A stretch of 64,000 nucleotides of DNA from DLAJ01 sp964655525 (GTDB lineage: Bacteria; Bacillota; Clostridia; Lachnospirales; Lachnospiraceae), in contig CAZZNE010000004.1 in assembly GCA_964655525.1 (NCBI GenBank), positions 62,001 through 126,000 on the forward strand. The letters are read 5' to 3'. Positions 60,694 to 64,000 of this stretch are shown piece by piece. A model generated the notes under the pieces. It did not search any database. It saw only the letters and a program-made list of their open reading frames with translations, and was not told the origin of the DNA. The stretch's first letter is position 1. Each line of letters begins with the position of its first letter. The translations under genes and the position numbers were made by a program.

Positions 60694-63600
60694 ATGAACG
60701 TATTCCGAAAAGAGAATCGACGCAGAATGTTGTTTACACTTACACTGACGCTGCTTACAGCGGCGCTGTCGTTCGGGTTTGTCTCACGAGCGGTGGAGTA
60801 TCTTGCCGTCAGACAGGAACTGGAGCGCCTTTCCTATTATTACCGCACGATTGGTTGGCTGACATCGGAAGATGAAAATATTGCTGTAGGTGCAGAAATC
60901 TTAAAAGAATCCCCTTATGTGGAGACGGCAGATGGACTGGGGTATCTGTGGGGAACCCTGACAGATCTCTATAATGCGGATCTGCAGGGGAAAGCGGTGG
61001 GTTACTGGTACAACGAATACGGCATTAATAACTCGGAAGTCCTTTTTTGGGGCACCTTAAAATCTGTGGACGAGGAATGGCACGAAAATAATTGGACGGA
61101 TAGCAGGATACAGATGGATGCCACTCGTCTTGTGTTTACTGTATCGGAACGTATCAGCGGATATCCGGATTATGCGCCGGAGAATGGAGACATCAGTCTT
61201 GTCTTTACCGATGCGATGGTGGAAAGTGAGGGATGGGGGCTGCCGGAATTGACGGTCGGGAAACGCTACCTTGTCAGGGCATATTACAGTACTGACAGAA
61301 ACGGACTTTGGCCGGGGTATGAGACGTGGGTGCGGGCGGCAGGAGGGCATGCGCTGACGGCGATACCTGTGCACGAAAACCGGCTACTTTTGACGGAGGA
61401 AGAAGGGATCGGGGCGCTTCCGGACCTGCTGTCGGATCAAAAATTCCAGCTTGATGAACTGAACCGCCATGCCATGTATGTAATCGCGACAAGGGATATG
61501 AGTGCCTTGCCGAAAGCACAGGAGGTCTCAAAGAGAATGTTCCTGACGGAAGGGCGGTGGCTGGACAGAATCGACAGCGATACCGGCGCGGCAGTCTGCG
61601 CTGTGCATAAAGACTTTGCCGAAGCAAGGGGACTTCAAGTGGGAGACGTGGTAGAACTCACGTTTCGGGTGGCACAGCTTCAGGGAGCCGCCTATGCGAT
61701 AGGAGAGCAGGATATATCAGACTGGCAGGGCTATGAAACGGAAACGCGGCAGTATACGATCGTTGGGATTTTTGATTACATGCCCTTATATACGCAATTC
61801 CATAATTACAGCGAAGAGAACCTGCAGTTGTATATTCCTTATGGGAGTGCGCCTGAGGCGTATGTCGTGGATATGGGCATGATTGCGCAGAATTTTAGTT
61901 TTGTTTTAAGGGATCCGCAGGATGCGGAGGCATTTTTAAACGAAGTGCGGGAGCCGCTTGCTGCCTTGGGCATGCAGATTCATCTGATCGAAAATGACTG
62001 GGAGCACTTTGCTGTCTCCGCGAATGCGATGGAGCAGACGGCGCGTACAGGCGTGCTGGTATTTGCCGGGGTGCTGTGCCTTGGATTTGCGTTAATTGCG
62101 TTTTTGTACGGCAGACAGAACCGAAAAAGCTTCGGTATTGCAAGGGCGCTCGGCGTGCCCAAGGGGAAATGCGTCCGCATGTGCCTCTCACCCATGCTGT
62201 GCATGAGTGTGGTCGGAACCGGCGCAGGTGCGCTGCTGTCCTGGCGTTATGCGCTTGGGGAGGCGGAGCAGATGCTGATCGGTATGCAGGAGCATGCGGA
62301 GATGAGCCTGTCCGTCTGGTGGCTTGCGGCGCTGGTGGCAGTGTTGGCAGTACTGTTATCGGCAGCGGCGGCGGCAGGGATACTGGTCACGGCAAGCAGA
62401 GCGGTGCTGGAGCTTTTACATAACGTATCCGGCGGACACAAGACGGTGGACCATACTGGAGCGGAGCACAGGAAGAGAACGGCAGAAGGCATCTATGAAG
62501 AGGTGAACGCTGGCGGAGCGGAAAGTAATGGCAGAAGCTTCGTGCAGGAGGTACAATTATCCCTGCCTATGGAGACAGGAAAAGGGAAAGGAACTTTGTC
62601 TGCGTGTCGTTTTGTCTGGCGGCATATGAGAAGGAGACCGGTTCATACGACGCTGGTATGTGCGGTGGCATTTGCCTTTCTTGCTGCGGTCACATGGATG
62701 CAGGCATCCATCCTGTGGGATACCGCAGAGGTGGAACGGTTGTATGCGGCAACCGAGGTTACAGGGGAGCTGCTGAAGCAGGATGCGGCATTCGCTTCCA
62801 GTGTGGGAGATGCGTTTGTGACAAATGATATGCTGGAATGGCTTATGGAGAGCGGTTATGTATCTGACCTGTACACGGAGGCGGCGGATGTAGTCAGCAT
62901 AGAGCGTACAGATATTGCTATAATGACCGGGAAAGTCCTAAACAGTCAATTTATCGGTTCGAATATCCCGATGAGGAGTACTGAGGACATTGAACGGTTC
63001 TGCGAAGAAAACCATGTGGAGATTGATTATGCGCAAGGGTATGGACCGGAGCTTTTTACAGCAGATTGGAAATACTATGTTCCTGACAGGAATGCAGTTA
63101 CATTGAAAGATGGTGTGCCGATCCTGATTCCTGAAACATGGTTGGAACAGTATGGTCTGGAGTATGGACAGAGAATGTCCGTTGATATTGCCAGCGGCGG
63201 GCGTGTGCTGTCGTCTTACCTTTTCATAGGGGGCAGTATCCGGAACGTGGAAACGGGCGACGGTCTCTATAGAGCTGCATGGGATAAAGTAATGATCCCG
63301 CCGTCGGCGTTGGAGTATGTGATAGAAAAAAATAACTGGTGCTATTCCACCGTGGAGTTCACCATTAACCCGGCTTATAACCGGGAGCTTGATACGATAA
63401 AAGAAGAAATCACAAAGCAGCTGGGGAGATCCCGCATGGCGATACAGAAAGCAACGGTGATGCTCTGGACGGGTGAGCTGCGTCAGGTGGCGGAGCCATT
63501 TGAGAAAAACCTTGATCTGATGAAGCTGCTTTTTCCGGTAACGGTGGCGGTGTCCGTCGTCGCGGGAGGCGGATTGATCTTCCTGTTATTGTTGCAGCGA

Positions 63601-63864
63601 ACGGAAGAAGCGGCGCTGCTCCGGGTGCTCGGAAACAGCCGCGGACGGACAAGGCGGATGCTGCTTGCGGAGCCGGTGCTGCTGAGCCTGCTGGGGATGT
63701 TCATAGGCGGCTGCGCGGTATATTATGGCTTCTCTGAAATTTCAATACAGCAGATATTGATGTTTGCGGGAGCGTATCTCGGAGGCTGCGTGCTGGGCGC
63801 GGTTTTAGGAACGGTTCATATCACGCGGAAAATGCCGTTAGAGCTGTTACAGGTGAAGGAATAA
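60694..63864 (+). CDS. Large FtsX/MacB-type ABC permease
   Basis: A 1056-residue membrane protein of the FtsX-like permease family. A first helix (about 14-32) is followed by a large outside domain (about 35-440). Three helices follow (about 450-590), with GRQNRKSFGIARALGVPKGK between the first two. A second anchor (about 660-685), a second outside domain and three final helices (about 945-1050, with EEAALLRVLGNSRGRTRRML) complete the fold. This is the double-unit design of exporters for peptides and lipids. Next to the precursor and with an ATPase directly after, it is most likely the exporter of the modified peptide. GGGGGG precedes the ATG. Confidence 0.86.
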   Translation: MNVFRKENRRRMLFTLTLTLLTAALSFGFVSRAVEYLAVRQELERLSYYYRTIGWLTSEDENIAVGAEILKESPYVETADGLGYLWGTLTDLYNADLQGKAVGYWYNEYGINNSEVLFWGTLKSVDEEWHENNWTDSRIQMDATRLVFTVSERISGYPDYAPENGDISLVFTDAMVESEGWGLPELTVGKRYLVRAYYSTDRNGLWPGYETWVRAAGGHALTAIPVHENRLLLTEEEGIGALPDLLSDQKFQLDELNRHAMYVIATRDMSALPKAQEVSKRMFLTEGRWLDRIDSDTGAAVCAVHKDFAEARGLQVGDVVELTFRVAQLQGAAYAIGEQDISDWQGYETETRQYTIVGIFDYMPLYTQFHNYSEENLQLYIPYGSAPEAYVVDMGMIAQNFSFVLRDPQDAEAFLNEVREPLAALGMQIHLIENDWEHFAVSANAMEQTARTGVLVFAGVLCLGFALIAFLYGRQNRKSFGIARALGVPKGKCVRMCLSPMLCMSVVGTGAGALLSWRYALGEAEQMLIGMQEHAEMSLSVWWLAALVAVLAVLLSAAAAAGILVTASRAVLELLHNVSGGHKTVDHTGAEHRKRTAEGIYEEVNAGGAESNGRSFVQEVQLSLPMETGKGKGTLSACRFVWRHMRRRPVHTTLVCAVAFAFLAAVTWMQASILWDTAEVERLYAATEVTGELLKQDAAFASSVGDAFVTNDMLEWLMESGYVSDLYTEAADVVSIERTDIAIMTGKVLNSQFIGSNIPMRSTEDIERFCEENHVEIDYAQGYGPELFTADWKYYVPDRNAVTLKDGVPILIPETWLEQYGLEYGQRMSVDIASGGRVLSSYLFIGGSIRNVETGDGLYRAAWDKVMIPPSALEYVIEKNNWCYSTVEFTINPAYNRELDTIKEEITKQLGRSRMAIQKATVMLWTGELRQVAEPFEKNLDLMKLLFPVTVAVSVVAGGGLIFLLLLQRTEEAALLRVLGNSRGRTRRMLLAEPVLLSLLGMFIGGCAVYYGFSEISIQQILMFAGAYLGGCVLGAVLGTVHITRKMPLELLQVKE

Positions 63865-63894
63865 AGGGAATGAAGAGGAATAGGAGGACAACTT

Positions 63895-64000
63895 ATGTCG
63901 GAATTGGAATTGAAATCGGTGAGTTATCAATACAAAGGAAACAGAAGAAACGTGTTAGACCATGTAAGCTGCACATTTGACAAGGGAGAGGTCACGGCGG
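63895..64000 (+). CDS. N-terminus of an ABC transporter ATPase (partial)
   Basis: The frame starts at ATG 63895 after AGGAGGACAACTT and runs off the window: MSELELKSVSYQYKGNRRNV, LDHVSCTFDKGEVTA. This is the start of an ABC ATPase, up to the strand before Walker A. It lies 30 bases after the FtsX-type permease, and the two would form a MacB-like exporter for the peptide. Confidence 0.85.
   Translation, partial: MSELELKSVSYQYKGNRRNVLDHVSCTFDKGEVTA

Overview
The window looks like chromosomal DNA of a gut-type Lachnospiraceae (Clostridia, Bacillota). The reasons are family content and style, not a database match: MutS2 next to an OmpR-type two-component pair, RlmD with the clostridial C-terminal extension (here broken), HelD, an EFR1-type flavodoxin/ferredoxin protein, a CD3324-like small HTH protein, an RNHCP protein, many lipoproteins, strong GGAGG ribosome binding sites and roughly even base composition. 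No rRNA, tRNA or CRISPR array was seen.

Layout. 1-5130: start of a membrane protein, then mutS2, response regulator and sensor kinase on the minus strand, with short palindromic and direct repeats at both ends. 5236-9109: a catalytically dead HtrA-like protein, a YhaM-type exonuclease and RlmD. 9110-13502: a decayed accessory island with the cut-off tail of RlmD, an intact RhuM protein, a frameshifted serine recombinase, and an HsdS fragment fused to a KilA-N fragment. 13634-21131: a cyclophilin-like lipoprotein, an iron-sulfur aldo/keto reductase, a FIST-GGDEF and PAS-GGDEF-EAL pair for cyclic di-GMP, a DUF4304 protein and an M6-like secreted protease. 21207-24660: an AraC regulator divergent from a secreted GH53 galactanase. 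24934-34219: HelD, an ABC exporter preceded by four 12-nt direct repeats, and small single genes including trpF. 34441-46329: sugar use, with a GH26 mannanase lacking a signal peptide, a carboxylate/auxin-type carrier, a PanE-like reductase, and a maltodextrin locus (LacI regulator, MalQ, binding protein, MalF, MalG, GH13 lipoprotein).

46444-64000 is the most unusual part. A 634-residue regulator with two HTH-plus-helical-repeat modules overlaps, tail to tail, a 52-codon exported peptide gene, which suggests an RRNPP-like peptide signalling pair. A largely unassigned set of envelope genes follows: a four-helix membrane protein, a small secreted Gly/Ser/Thr-rich protein, three lipoproteins (one resembling solute-binding proteins), an ABC ATPase and a 12-helix fused permease. 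It closes with a strong terminator. Then comes a ribosomal peptide (RiPP) locus with its own promoter: a radical SAM/SPASM maturase of the CcpM type, two helper proteins (one acyl-carrier-like but lacking the carrier serine), a seven-cysteine precursor, and an FtsX-type exporter whose ATPase runs off the window end.

Most assignments rest on motifs read directly in the translations and on memory of the families. Starts were chosen by ribosome binding site. Regulatory sites are inferences from sequence symmetry.
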